The notes under the pieces are model-generated. The model was not told the origin of the DNA. It did no database searches and was given only the letters and a program-made list of their open reading frames with translations. Shown one piece after another: positions 56,030-62,856 of a stretch of 64,000 nt of DNA. Both the position numbers and the translations under genes were made by a program. The DNA lies in NCBI RefSeq assembly GCF_029309835.1, contig NZ_JARJHL010000010.1:186001-250000 (forward strand). Reading direction: 5' to 3'. Each line of letters starts with the position of its first letter. Positions within the stretch are counted from its first letter, which is position 1. The stretch is from Paracoccus sp. DMF-8 (GTDB lineage: Bacteria > Pseudomonadota > Alphaproteobacteria > Rhodobacterales > Rhodobacteraceae).

Positions 56030-58188
56030 GCCGTCACCCTTTCGCGCGCGGCGGCCAGATGCTGGCAATTCGCGCTGATGATGGCGGCGGCGATGGGTGG
56101 GCAAACGCTGTTGCCACAGCAGCTGACCTGCACGTCCTTGGCAAATCCCTGCCAGACCCATTCCCCGGCCTCATCCTGCTGCCAAACGCCCTCGATTACG
56201 TAATCGTTCGGGAAACCCTGGGCGCGGAACAGTTCGCGTGGGGTCAGCATCCGCATGCCGATGTCGATGACGACATAGGTCGCGCCGTCGATTTCCAGCG
56301 TGACGAACTCGCCCCCGGTCCATGCGCCATGATCGCGCAGGAACTCGGCCACCTGGCGCGCGCGGGCGTGATGCTCGGGTGCGAAGGGCGGCGCGGCCAG
56401 CTCGGCCTGCATGTGCGCCATGCGATCCTTGACCGTGACGGTGTGCAGCGGATCGTCCGTGCGCGCGCCGTCGCCGGTGCCGTAGTATTTGGCAAAAAAG
56501 GCTGCGACCGGGGTCTGGTGGCTGCCCGATCCGGCGATGGTGCTGATCGGGTCGCGCGGATCGTGGCCCGCGTGCGCGCTCATGCGGGGCCCGCCGTTCT
56601 GCTGGGCCAGAAATGCGGCGATGGGCGCGTGCTTCGCACCGCCGGCGACCACCGTGCCAAGCGGTGCCTGCACGTCCAGCGCGCGCGGGGCTTGGCCCTG
56701 ACGCTCACCATAGCCGGTCTGCACCATGGTAGCCGCGATCAAGCTGTTCTGATCCTTTTTCGAGGCGCAAATCGTATGGTGCGGATCCTCGATCGAGCGA
56801 TTGCCGCCGCCCTGCTGTGCATAGGTCAGCACGGGCGAAATAACCGCGTGCTGGATGCCGCCGACCGTGACGGTGCCGAGCGGATCGGTCAGGGGGTATT
56901 CGCGCCGCCCGCCACTGTCGCCGTGCGCGATGCTGGCCAGATAGGGCGCCAGCAGCCCAAGGGGTGCCGCGCCGCCCGGTTTCTTGATCCAGCTATTCGC
57001 GGTGATGGTCGCCAGTGGATCGCGCAGATCCTGCCCGGTCGCGCCGCTGTTGAAGCGCTGCAGGCTGGCCGCGATCAGCGCGCTATGCCCGCCACCGGCC
57101 AGCACCGTGGGATGTGGCGTGCTGATCGCGCTGTCGCGCCGCGCCGTGCCCTTGAGGCTCATCAGGTGGGCCGTGGTGACACAGGCATCGGCCTTGGCCG
57201 TCACGGTCGCGAAAGGCTCATCCCCGCCGCGCGGGCGACTCTGCCCGGCCCTGCCGCCGCAACCGACGATGGTCGGCACCACAACAGCCTTTTCGCCCCG
57301 GTGCGCGCCGGTGATGGTCTTAATGGGCGCGGTGACATCCTCGACCCGCCCGCCGTGGGTCAGGTTGACCAGAAACGGCCGGTCCGCCTCGATGACATAG
57401 CGGCCCATGCCGCGCGCCACGCGGGCCATGGTGTTCTTGGCCAGCGGTCGCACCGCGCGCAGGCCGTGCTTGGCCATGATTTCGGGGCCGGTGTCGAAGA
57501 TCGAGGGGCAGGGCTGCGACCAGTCGATGCAGGTATGCGCGCCGACCCAAGGGAGCAGCTTGCCCTTGCGCACTGCGGGCGATTTCGGGTCGCCATGGGT
57601 CGGCTTAGGCCAGGTGATGGGGCGCCCGTCGCGGCGCGCTACCAGAAACCACCGCTTGCGGATCGTGGGCGCGCCATAGTCGCAGGCGCGCAGTTCGCGC
57701 CACTGGACTTTGTATCCGGCCTTTTTCAGGCGGGACAACCAGAGTTCAAACGTGACGCCAGCAAATTCCTTGATGGGGCGGCCGTCATCATCAATAGGCC
57801 CCCATGTCACAAATTCCTCGACGTTTTCCATAGCGATCACGTCGGGCTTGGCTTCCTCGGCCCATTTCACCACGATCCACGCCAGATCCCGGATATTGCG
57901 GTCGCGCGGGGCCCCGCCCTTGGCTTTCGAAAAATGCTTGCAATCCGGGCTGGCCCAGAGCAGGCCGACATGGCGCCCCTGCGTAACGGTCAGCGGGTCA
58001 ACGTCCCAAATATTGCTGTCCAAGTGCAGCGTCTCGGGGTGGTTGGCCGCGTGCAGGGCCAGCGCCTTGGCGCTGTGGTTGATGGCCACATCGGGCGAGC
58101 GGCCCAGGGCCATCTCGATCCCGGTCGACGCGCCGCCGCCGCCCGCGAAGCTGTCGATGATCATGGGGAGGTGGGGTTGGAAGGTCAT
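56026..58188 (-). CDS. DNA (cytosine-5)-methyltransferase with repeated variable region
   Basis: A 720-residue C5-methyltransferase. Motif I is IDSFAGGGGAS (11-21), motif IV is WASPDCKHFSKAKGG (78-92) with the catalytic Cys83 in an unusual SPDC instead of PPC, motif VI is MENVEEF (120-126), and motif VIII is QWRELRACDYGAPTIRKRW (162-180). Motifs IX and X are RMLTPRELFRAQGFP (646-660) and CCGNSVCPPIAAAI (690-703). Between VIII and IX, about 300 residues hold nine short motifs of the type DPLxTVT at 287, 324, 357, 390, 435, 468, 508, 546 and 579. The gene probably modifies phage DNA against host restriction; its target is unknown. Confidence 0.9.
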   Translation of the reverse strand: MTFQPHLPMIIDSFAGGGGASTGIEMALGRSPDVAINHSAKALALHAANHPETLHLDSNIWDVDPLTVTQGRHVGLLWASPDCKHFSKAKGGAPRDRNIRDLAWIVVKWAEEAKPDVIAMENVEEFVTWGPIDDDGRPIKEFAGVTFELWLSRLKKAGYKVQWRELRACDYGAPTIRKRWFLVARRDGRPITWPKPTHGDPKSPAVRKGKLLPWVGAHTCIDWSQPCPSIFDTGPEIMAKHGLRAVRPLAKNTMARVARGMGRYVIEADRPFLVNLTHGGRVEDVTAPIKTITGAHRGEKAVVVPTIVGCGGRAGQSRPRGGDEPFATVTAKADACVTTAHLMSLKGTARRDSAISTPHPTVLAGGGHSALIAASLQRFNSGATGQDLRDPLATITANSWIKKPGGAAPLGLLAPYLASIAHGDSGGRREYPLTDPLGTVTVGGIQHAVISPVLTYAQQGGGNRSIEDPHHTICASKKDQNSLIAATMVQTGYGERQGQAPRALDVQAPLGTVVAGGAKHAPIAAFLAQQNGGPRMSAHAGHDPRDPISTIAGSGSHQTPVAAFFAKYYGTGDGARTDDPLHTVTVKDRMAHMQAELAAPPFAPEHHARARQVAEFLRDHGAWTGGEFVTLEIDGATYVVIDIGMRMLTPRELFRAQGFPNDYVIEGVWQQDEAGEWVWQGFAKDVQVSCCGNSVCPPIAAAIISANCQHLAAARERVTA
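56431..57330 (-). repeat. Nine degenerate repeats within the methyltransferase gene
   Basis: The repeats are seen at protein level: APIKTITG, EPFATVTA, TPHPTVLA, DPLATITA, DPLGTVTV, DPHHTICA, APLGTVVA, DPISTIAG and DPLHTVTV, spaced 33-45 residues apart. Between many of them lies a second shared phrase (HSALIAASL, HAVISPVL, NSLIAATM, HAPIAAFL, QTPVAAFF) and then an asparagine/glycine-rich turn. They make up most of the presumed target-recognition region. Confidence 0.85.
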
Positions 58189-58436
58189 TGGTCTGCGCCC
58201 TTTATCGCGCGCGGCGCGGTCACATCTCTCGCGGCGGCCTCGATTGTCTTCACCGCCTGCATGTAGAGCCGGACGCCGTTGAACATCTGCTTGGCCAGTG
58301 CAGCACGCGCGAGCGCCTCGGTCGGGCTGATCTTTCCGTCGCGCAGCTGCTGGAGGTCGGCGGCAAGGCCGAGGATGATATCGCGCAGCCCAAGGCTGTC
58401 CGCGACCGGTGTGCTGACATAGTCCCGCTCAGCCAT
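58185..58436 (-). CDS. Small phage protein, 83 residues
   Basis: From the ATG at 58436 it reads MAERDYVSTPVADSLGLRDI and is almost wholly helical: LAADLQQLRDGKISPTEALA, then LAKQMFNGVRLYMQAVKTIE. This helical layout resembles small phage proteins that bind DNA or a partner protein, but I cannot name a family. It overlaps the methyltransferase start by four bases (ATGA) and the preceding gene by eight bases. Confidence 0.65.
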   Translation of the reverse strand: MAERDYVSTPVADSLGLRDIILGLAADLQQLRDGKISPTEALARAALAKQMFNGVRLYMQAVKTIEAAARDVTAPRAIKGADQ

Positions 58437-58677
58437 GGCGAGCCTCATAGATTTTCCGGCTGGCTTCTTCGTCCAGCGCCTCGGCCAGCGCCGCAATCTG
58501 CTTGGCAAGACGCATGTCGGGCTTGCGGGTGATCGGCCCCAGCCTCCACCCGAATTGCTCGCACCTCCAACAGACCGGTGGATAGTCCATATGCGACGGG
58601 TCTTGCCATTGCAGCGGGCGCACCTTGCCGCAGATGGCGCAGTCGAAGGGATCGGGATGGGGAGGATAGATCGGCAT
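58429..58677 (-). CDS. Small zinc-ribbon-like phage protein
   Basis: An 82-residue protein beginning MPIYPPHPDPFDCAICGKVR. Two pairs of cysteines, CAIC near residue 13 and CWRC near residue 36, give a CxxC-(20)-CxxC pattern suited to one zinc ion. A helical tail follows (AKQIAALAEALDEEASRKIY). It may bind nucleic acid or a protein partner. Its stop overlaps the next gene and its ATG is directly at the stop of the preceding one. Confidence 0.65.
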   Translation of the reverse strand: MPIYPPHPDPFDCAICGKVRPLQWQDPSHMDYPPVCWRCEQFGWRLGPITRKPDMRLAKQIAALAEALDEEASRKIYEARHG

Positions 58678-58850
58678 CAGGCAGGTTCTCCCTGAGCGTC
58701 ATCCCAACCCAGATGCCGATCGATCTGGGTTTTCGCTTCGTCTATCGTCTCTGCGGCGCCGTGCGCGTCTGTTTCATCGTGCGCCCAGATGTAGAGAGCG
58801 CCCGGCACTTCGGGGCGCAGGATGGTGATGCCGCGATAGCTGCTGCTCAT
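58677..58850 (-). CDS. Small phage protein, 57 residues
   Basis: From the ATG at 58850 the product is MSSSYRGITILRPEVPGALY followed by IWAHDETDAHGAAETIDEAK, which suggests two strands and two helices. No family recognised. Its stop shares one base with the start of the zinc-ribbon-like gene, and it lies about 60 bases after the DUF2303 gene, within the same leftward operon. Confidence 0.55.
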   Translation of the reverse strand: MSSSYRGITILRPEVPGALYIWAHDETDAHGAAETIDEAKTQIDRHLGWDDAQGEPA

Positions 58851-58908
58851 GCTGGATACCTCTTGATCGTTCGGGATGGCAGCGCCGCAGCGCTGCGCAC
58901 CGGAAGGA

Positions 58909-59895
58909 TCAGGCCGCGCCAATTTCGGGGATGCCCATCATGAGCGGGACATTGGTCGCCTCCTTGGCAGTGGCCATGGCTTCGCGCGCGGCATCGCGCA
59001 GTGCGGCGTCGGGGTTGTAGATCGAGACGATGAATTTCACGTCCGAACCGGCTTTGCGGTAGCGGAAGCGGACAGCCAACCGATACAGGGCGCCTTCCTC
59101 GAATACCGGGATCGCGATCATGAACAGGTTTGGCAGTGTCAGGGGCGTCCCGTCAGGGCTGCGGTGTTCGGTCAGGAACTGCACCTGCGCTTCGCCCGTG
59201 TCTCGGTTGGTCTTGACCTCGATATGGCCGACCTCGTGGATCTTCAGTTCGCGCGACAGCAGGTTGATCGCGGAATACTGGCCGAACCGGCCTTGGATCT
59301 TGGCCGCGACCTCTATCATGCGACGTTCCCAAGCCTCGATGTCGTCATCTTTGACGGTGCTGCCGATCAGAGCGGGTGTGGGGTCGAGGAAGTCACCGGC
59401 CTGTGCCTCGATGAATTCGCCAAACACGTCTTTGTCCAGGGCCTTGCCGTCGATGGCGGTCCAGCGCTTCCATTCTTCGGACACCGGGAAGTCGTAGACC
59501 GCACGGTGGCGACCGTAATTTGCCAGCGGATCGGCGTCGGTGGGCGAATTGATGGGTGCGCCCTGGCCATGGTAATCAATCACGGTGGTCAGTCGGGGCG
59601 CGGGATGGATCTGGCCGAAGATCACCGTGTCGGCGCCCTTAAAGCGGTTGGTCCACTCGATCAGGCTGTCGAGGTCTGCCAGATGGGCCTTGCCGGTGCG
59701 CTGAATAGGTTTCAGCGACTGTGCCGCCGCCAGAACCTTATCGGTCAGGTCATGCAGCTGCATGTCCTGCGGCGCGCTGACGATGTAGGGGGCAAGGGGC
59801 TGTTCGCTGGTGGCGTGGCTGACGATCTCGTAAGAACCGACGCGGCGCAGTTCGTCGATAATCGTTTCAGCGATGTTCTTGGGGGTCTCGGTCAT
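58909..59895 (-). CDS. DUF2303 family phage protein (YfdQ-like)
   Basis: A 328-residue protein of the DUF2303 family, found in prophages and related to E. coli YfdQ. Recognisable are TVIDYHGQGAPINSPTDADP, HRAVYDFPVSEEWKRWTAID, VFGEFIEAQAGDFLDPTP and the beta-rich C-terminal HIEVKTNRDTGEAQVQFLTE. The function is not known; the gene is usually found in phage early regions. It follows the 123-residue ORF after 11 bases. Confidence 0.87.
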   Translation of the reverse strand: MTETPKNIAETIIDELRRVGSYEIVSHATSEQPLAPYIVSAPQDMQLHDLTDKVLAAAQSLKPIQRTGKAHLADLDSLIEWTNRFKGADTVIFGQIHPAPRLTTVIDYHGQGAPINSPTDADPLANYGRHRAVYDFPVSEEWKRWTAIDGKALDKDVFGEFIEAQAGDFLDPTPALIGSTVKDDDIEAWERRMIEVAAKIQGRFGQYSAINLLSRELKIHEVGHIEVKTNRDTGEAQVQFLTEHRSPDGTPLTLPNLFMIAIPVFEEGALYRLAVRFRYRKAGSDVKFIVSIYNPDAALRDAAREAMATAKEATNVPLMMGIPEIGAA

Positions 59896-59906
59896 GGTGC
59901 TGGTCC

Positions 59907-60278
59907 TTATTCAGCGGCGCGCAATTCGCGGCGGCCGTTCCCGGCATCGCGGATTTCCATTCGGGATTGCGCGGGGTTGTGGGTGGTGATTGCGCCGTCG
60001 CCGGTCATCCATGCGACCGCTTTGCGCTTGGGTGGTTTCGGCCCGACGATCTTGTCGTCGATGACCATTTCGGTGGCGCCGAAAGGATCGACCTTCACAT
60101 CGATTGTCAGTGTGATCTTGCCCTTCGCAGTAGTGGAATACTGCTGAGCGAAGCTGCGCATTTCGACGTTGTTCGCCTCGATCCTGGACAGCAGGTCAGG
60201 CAGATAATCACCAGCATCGGCCAGCGACAGCATCTGATCGAGACTGCGAAGTTCGGGCGGTTTTCGGGGTTCGTCCAC
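59907..60278 (-). CDS. Hypothetical phage protein, 123 residues
   Basis: No ATG fits the start; GTG at 60278 is preceded by GAAAGG and gives MDEPRKPPELRSLDQMLSLA. The central strand-rich segment TAKGKITLTIDVKVDPFGAT followed by MVIDDKIVGPKPPKRKAVAW looks like one beta sheet. It is next to DUF2303 and is often seen together with it in prophages; the two may act as a pair. Family not recognised with certainty. Confidence 0.65.
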   Translation of the reverse strand: MDEPRKPPELRSLDQMLSLADAGDYLPDLLSRIEANNVEMRSFAQQYSTTAKGKITLTIDVKVDPFGATEMVIDDKIVGPKPPKRKAVAWMTGDGAITTHNPAQSRMEIRDAGNGRRELRAAE

Positions 60279-60394
60279 TTGAGTGCCTTTCAAGGTTAGA
60301 GATAACTTTGGAAAAGGCCCCCGGTCCGAGCAGTGACCGGGGGCAGTTATGGCCGGGCGCGCGACAAGCAGAGGGGGCGCGCAGGGCCGAATGG

Positions 60395-61270
60395 TCACTT
60401 CACGTTCAGGAACGGGACCGTCGATTGCGGTGGCATGCTGGTCGGCAAAACGCCGTCCCATTTCTCGGCCTTCGTCAGTTCGATCAGCGCCGGATTGTTG
60501 GCGAGTGCTGTGCTGCGCAGGCGGATCGCCTCTGCCTCGGCTTCACCTTTGACGCGGATAGAGTGGGCCTGCGCGTCTGCGTTGGCTTTGATTTCGTACG
60601 CCCGCGCATCTGCCTGATGCTGTGCGGCCTGCCGATCCTGATCGGCCTGCCGAACCTCCTGCATCTTCCTGGCAACCTCGACCTCGGCGCCCATGCGCTC
60701 GTTGATCTTGCGGCTGTATTCTTCGGAATAGGCAATCGAGGTCAGCTCGACGGACAGGATTTCAATGGGGGCGCCGTCTGGCAGCTTTTTCAGAGCATTA
60801 GAAACGTCGGCTGAAAGCGCGGACCGTTCGCGAACAGAACGCTCGGCCGAATACTGGCCGAAAACCTTTTCCAGCTCGGCATTGACGCGCCGCCCGACAA
60901 ACCGATCAACAACCGCATCCGGGGTCCTGTATTCACGATATACGTCTTCTACCCGATCTGTCGGGATGCGGTAGCTGATGCTGATCCCCTCGATTGTCGC
61001 GATTTGCTGGTCGGTCGTGTATGCTTCCAAGCCCTCATAGGACTTGATCTGATTGCGCACCGGAATGTGGTAGACGCTGGTGACAAAGGGCGCCTTGAAG
61101 TGGATGCCCGGCTCGGATGTACCTTTGACAACCCCGAGCTTGACGACGACCCCACGGTCCCCTTCGTCCACGGTGTAATATGACCCGAACAGCCCGCCGA
61201 TGCCGATGACCGCGCAGATTACTGCCGTGGCACCTACGATTTGTGGAAATCCTACCATCTGATACCTCAT
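60395..61270 (-). CDS. SPFH/prohibitin-family membrane protein of the element
   Basis: A 291-residue protein with one N-terminal membrane helix (IVGATAVICAVIGIGGLFGS), an SPFH/band 7 domain (VDEGDRGVVVKLGVVKGTSE, then GIHFKAPFVTSVYHIPVRNQ and SISYRIPTDRVEDVYREYRT), and a coiled coil rich in Glu and Ala (VARKMQEVRQADQDRQAAQH). This is the layout of HflC and prohibitins, which form large rings around the FtsH protease. Phage copies are known but not well studied. It follows a 32-residue membrane ORF by three bases. Confidence 0.9.
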   Translation of the reverse strand: MRYQMVGFPQIVGATAVICAVIGIGGLFGSYYTVDEGDRGVVVKLGVVKGTSEPGIHFKAPFVTSVYHIPVRNQIKSYEGLEAYTTDQQIATIEGISISYRIPTDRVEDVYREYRTPDAVVDRFVGRRVNAELEKVFGQYSAERSVRERSALSADVSNALKKLPDGAPIEILSVELTSIAYSEEYSRKINERMGAEVEVARKMQEVRQADQDRQAAQHQADARAYEIKANADAQAHSIRVKGEAEAEAIRLRSTALANNPALIELTKAEKWDGVLPTSMPPQSTVPFLNVK

Positions 61271-61273
61271 GAC

Positions 61274-61372
61274 TTATTCGTCAGAATTTGAGCGTTCGAC
61301 GATCCACAGAACCCCGCAGACCATCAGGACAATGACGACGACGCCGCCAATGATTGTGAGAAAGGGTGCCAT
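61274..61372 (-). CDS. Very small membrane protein, 32 residues
   Basis: ATG at 61372 is preceded by a perfect AGGAGG at eight bases and opens MAPFLTIIGGVVVVIVLMVC followed by GVLWIVERSNSDE and TAA. It is essentially one membrane helix with a short polar tail. It ends three bases before the SPFH gene, so it is likely a membrane partner of that protein or a regulator of it. Confidence 0.7.
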   Translation of the reverse strand: MAPFLTIIGGVVVIVLMVCGVLWIVERSNSDE

Positions 61373-61408
61373 CAGGCCTCCTGTTGTTTCGGTTGGACGC
61401 GCAATGCA

Positions 61409-61528
61409 TCAGACGATCCAGTCGCGCGGGTCGCGGTTGTCGAAAAACCGATCGAGTTCGGTGCGCGTCAGCACCACCGTCCGGTTGGTGCGCCAGTTGG
61501 TCAGGATGTGCATGCCGTTGACGATCAT
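61409..61528 (-). CDS. Very small protein, 39 residues
   Basis: ATG at 61528 shares its A with the stop of the preceding gene and reads MIVNGMHILTNWRTNRTVVL followed by TRTELDRFFDNRDPRDWIV. The composition is that of a folded small protein. The overlap supports translation. Family not recognised. Confidence 0.5.
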   Translation of the reverse strand: MIVNGMHILTNWRTNRTVVLTRTELDRFFDNRDPRDWIV

Positions 61529-61734
61529 CACAGGCCCTCGGCGATCTGCTGCCAGCCGGTTTCGCGGGACTGGGCGGCGGTGGGGGCGATGAAATCCGCG
61601 ACGGCCTGCCAGTCGATGCTGGCGGCGATCAGGATCAGACCCATGGTTGCGACCACCACCAGCATCGCGGTGGCAATGACGCCGATCAGGGGCAGGCAGG
61701 GGCCAACATCTGGATCGGGGTGGCGGGTCTCCAT
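61528..61734 (-). CDS. Small membrane protein, 68 residues
   Basis: The protein begins METRHPDPDVGPCLPLIGVI and has one long hydrophobic region (IATAMLVVVATMGLILIAAS), with a soluble tail containing DWQAVADFIAPTAAQSRETG. It lies two bases after the previous gene and overlaps the next by one base. A membrane role in the leftward operon is likely; phage superinfection-exclusion proteins can look like this, but no family match is seen. Confidence 0.55.
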   Translation of the reverse strand: METRHPDPDVGPCLPLIGVIATAMLVVVATMGLILIAASIDWQAVADFIAPTAAQSRETGWQQIAEGL

Positions 61735-61736
61735 GG

Positions 61737-61988
61737 TCAGGCCCCCCGCGACTTGTCGATGGCGGAATGGGCCAGATCCACGGCATGAGGATCGCCCGCA
61801 ACAACGGCCTTCAGCGCGGCCAGCATATCCGGGGCGGCGGCGATCAGGCGGGCGTCGGCTTCACCCCGGAACACATGGCAGATCGTGCTGCCTTCCTGGC
61901 GGCTTTCGGTCGAAGAGACGAACCAAGCAGCGGCGTCTTCGTCATATTCTGCCCACCAAGGGGCACGGCTGTGAGGGATTGGGGACAT
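61737..61988 (-). CDS. Small phage protein, 83 residues, first gene of the leftward operon
   Basis: From the ATG at 61988, with GGAG at seven bases, it reads MSPIPHSRAPWWAEYDEDAA and includes VFRGEADARLIAAAPDMLAA. The segment EADARLIAAAPDMLAALKAV is widely found in small phage proteins of otherwise unknown function. The gene lies directly downstream of two operator-like palindromes and is the first one read from the leftward promoter. Confidence 0.65.
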   Translation of the reverse strand: MSPIPHSRAPWWAEYDEDAAAWFVSSTESRQEGSTICHVFRGEADARLIAAAPDMLAALKAVVAGDPHAVDLAHSAIDKSRGA

Positions 61989-62017
61989 GGGTCGCTCCAT
62001 CGGGTTGCTGGGGCTAT

Positions 62018-62069
62018 GTTTACTATATGTAAACTTTACGGGTCAACCGAAAAGTTACTGTGTGTAAAC
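62018..62069 (-). promoter_or_regulatory. Leftward phage operator/promoter region with two palindromes
   Basis: A perfect palindrome GTTTAC-TATAT-GTAAAC is at 62018-62034. A second, less exact site, AGTTAC-TGTGT-GTAAAC, is at 62053-62069. Between them, on the reverse strand, is TTGACC (62041-62046), a good -35-like hexamer for the leftward operon. A repressor bound at the two sites would cover the promoter. The same palindrome occurs twice in the cI/cro intergenic region near 63.75 kb. Confidence 0.75.
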
Positions 62070-62110
62070 TTCCGATAGCTGAACCGATTCGCCCGTGCTA
62101 AAGTCCGCCT

Positions 62111-62157
62111 GCCAGCGCCGGGCAGCGGCGCATGAAAAAGCCCGCCGTGGGGCGGGC
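62111..62157 (-). terminator. Duplicated 47-base unit with leftward terminator, copy 1
   Basis: A stem GCCCGCC/GGCGGGC with a four-base loop (62140-62157) is followed, on the reverse strand, by TTTTT. This is a rho-independent terminator for leftward transcription, for example from the gene at 62278-62496. The whole 47-base unit is repeated at 62577-62623 with one mismatch. Directly after each copy, on the forward strand, a small ORF of the same family starts. Confidence 0.8.
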
Positions 62158-62169
62158 TGAGGGGGTGCG

Positions 62170-62376
62170 ATGGAGTTGTTACCGCGCGAGGAGTGGTGCG
62201 TCAGCCTTCAGGGCGGTTGTCTTTTGCTTGGTGCCTGGCAAGATTACGGGTTTCTTCACTGGGTCAAGTTCGTGCCTTCAGAGCCGATGGAGGATTATCC
62301 CGGTTGGGACGATCTTAAAGGTGAATTCGTCAATGTAGTTGACGTTCTCACCTGTGGGCAGGGACGCCCGCTTTAG
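62170..62376 (+). CDS. Small phage protein, 68 residues, paralogue 1
   Basis: Starts MELLPREEWCVSLQGGCLLL after GAGGGGG. Its first 30 residues match the ORF at 62635 (both have M-x-LLP-x-x-x-W-x-x-S, then G-x-x-LL-x-GAW-x-D-x-G and HW). The last 30 residues differ and lie on DNA that also encodes the reverse-strand gene 62278-62496, so this copy may be a fusion or truncation with a replaced end. Family not recognised. Confidence 0.5.
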   Translation: MELLPREEWCVSLQGGCLLLGAWQDYGFLHWVKFVPSEPMEDYPGWDDLKGEFVNVVDVLTCGQGRPL

Positions 62377-62496
62377 GCCGGGAATCCAGTCTTCGCCTTG
62401 CATATGGCGGCTGAGAGTGAACTTCTGGCGGACCTCGACCTTGTATTCATTGCCGCTGTCGTCACGGCACAGGATGGTTTCGATAAGCTTTTCCAT
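62278..62496 (-). CDS. Small conserved hypothetical protein, 72 residues
   Basis: A reverse ORF starting MEKLIETILCRDDSGNEYKV, with DWIPGLKRASLPTGENVNYI and DEFTFKIVPTGIILHR. Short proteins with this layout (acidic N-terminus with a Cys, the phrase WIPGLK, a final F-x-I-x-x-TG) are common in bacteria and their mobile elements; the function is unknown. AAAGGGAAC precedes the ATG. The terminator at 62135-62157 lies about 120 bases downstream. It overlaps the forward ORF at 62170-62376 by 99 bases. Confidence 0.7.
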   Translation of the reverse strand: MEKLIETILCRDDSGNEYKVEVRQKFTLSRHMQGEDWIPGLKRASLPTGENVNYIDEFTFKIVPTGIILHRL

Positions 62497-62542
62497 TCAG
62501 TTCCCTTTCATCTGTTGGTTGTGGTGACCTGATGATGGGGTT

Positions 62543-62571
62543 GCGGCGGGACTGCTGTCCAGTCCCGCCGC
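62543..62571. promoter_or_regulatory. Twelve-base-pair hairpin between small phage genes
   Basis: GCGGCGGGACTG and its exact complement CAGTCCCGCCGC are separated by five bases. There is no T-run on either side, so it is not a simple terminator. It lies in the leader of the reverse gene at 62278-62496 and just before the second copy of the 47-base unit. Confidence 0.5.
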
Positions 62572-62576
62572 ACAAA

Positions 62577-62623
62577 GCCAGCGCCGGGCAGCGGTGCATG
62601 AAAAAGCCCGCCGTGGGGCGGGC
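62577..62623 (-). terminator. Duplicated 47-base unit with leftward terminator, copy 2
   Basis: Same unit as at 62111-62157 with one change. The stem GCCCGCC/GGCGGGC (62606-62623) is followed by TTTTT on the reverse strand and would end leftward transcription from the gene at 62837-63085. The forward-strand side supplies the leader of the ORF at 62635. Confidence 0.8.
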
Positions 62624-62634
62624 AAGGAGAGAAG

Positions 62635-62856
62635 ATGAAACTGCTTCCGCAAGACCAGTGGGAACTATCGATTGAGGGCGACGCCCTGTTGATCGGTGCC
62701 TGGGAAGATAACGGTGTGCGGCATTGGGAACGGGTAGCGCGCACACGCGCCGGCGGCAATATCACCCCAGGAGACAAAGGTTACACGATCCATATAGGGC
62801 TGGGTAGCGACGGAACCCTAAAGGCTTCCGTGGTCGCTAATGATGATGATTCCTAG
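62635..62856 (+). CDS. Small phage protein, 73 residues, paralogue 2
   Basis: Starts MKLLPQDQWELSIEGDALLI after AAGGAGA, continues GAWEDNGVRHWERVARTRAG and ends GLGSDGTLKASVVANDDDS. It is related to the ORF at 62170 over the first 30 residues and appears to be the complete form. A predicted beta-rich fold with exposed acidic residues and an acidic tail would fit a DNA-mimic or inhibitor, but that is speculation. It overlaps the convergent gene at 62837 by 20 bases. Confidence 0.6.
   Translation: MKLLPQDQWELSIEGDALLIGAWEDNGVRHWERVARTRAGGNITPGDKGYTIHIGLGSDGTLKASVVANDDDS

Noticed and set aside
56017-58266. 749-residue forward open frame
   Set aside because: Antisense to the methyltransferase, in which the motifs I, IV, VI, VIII, IX and X can all be read in order.
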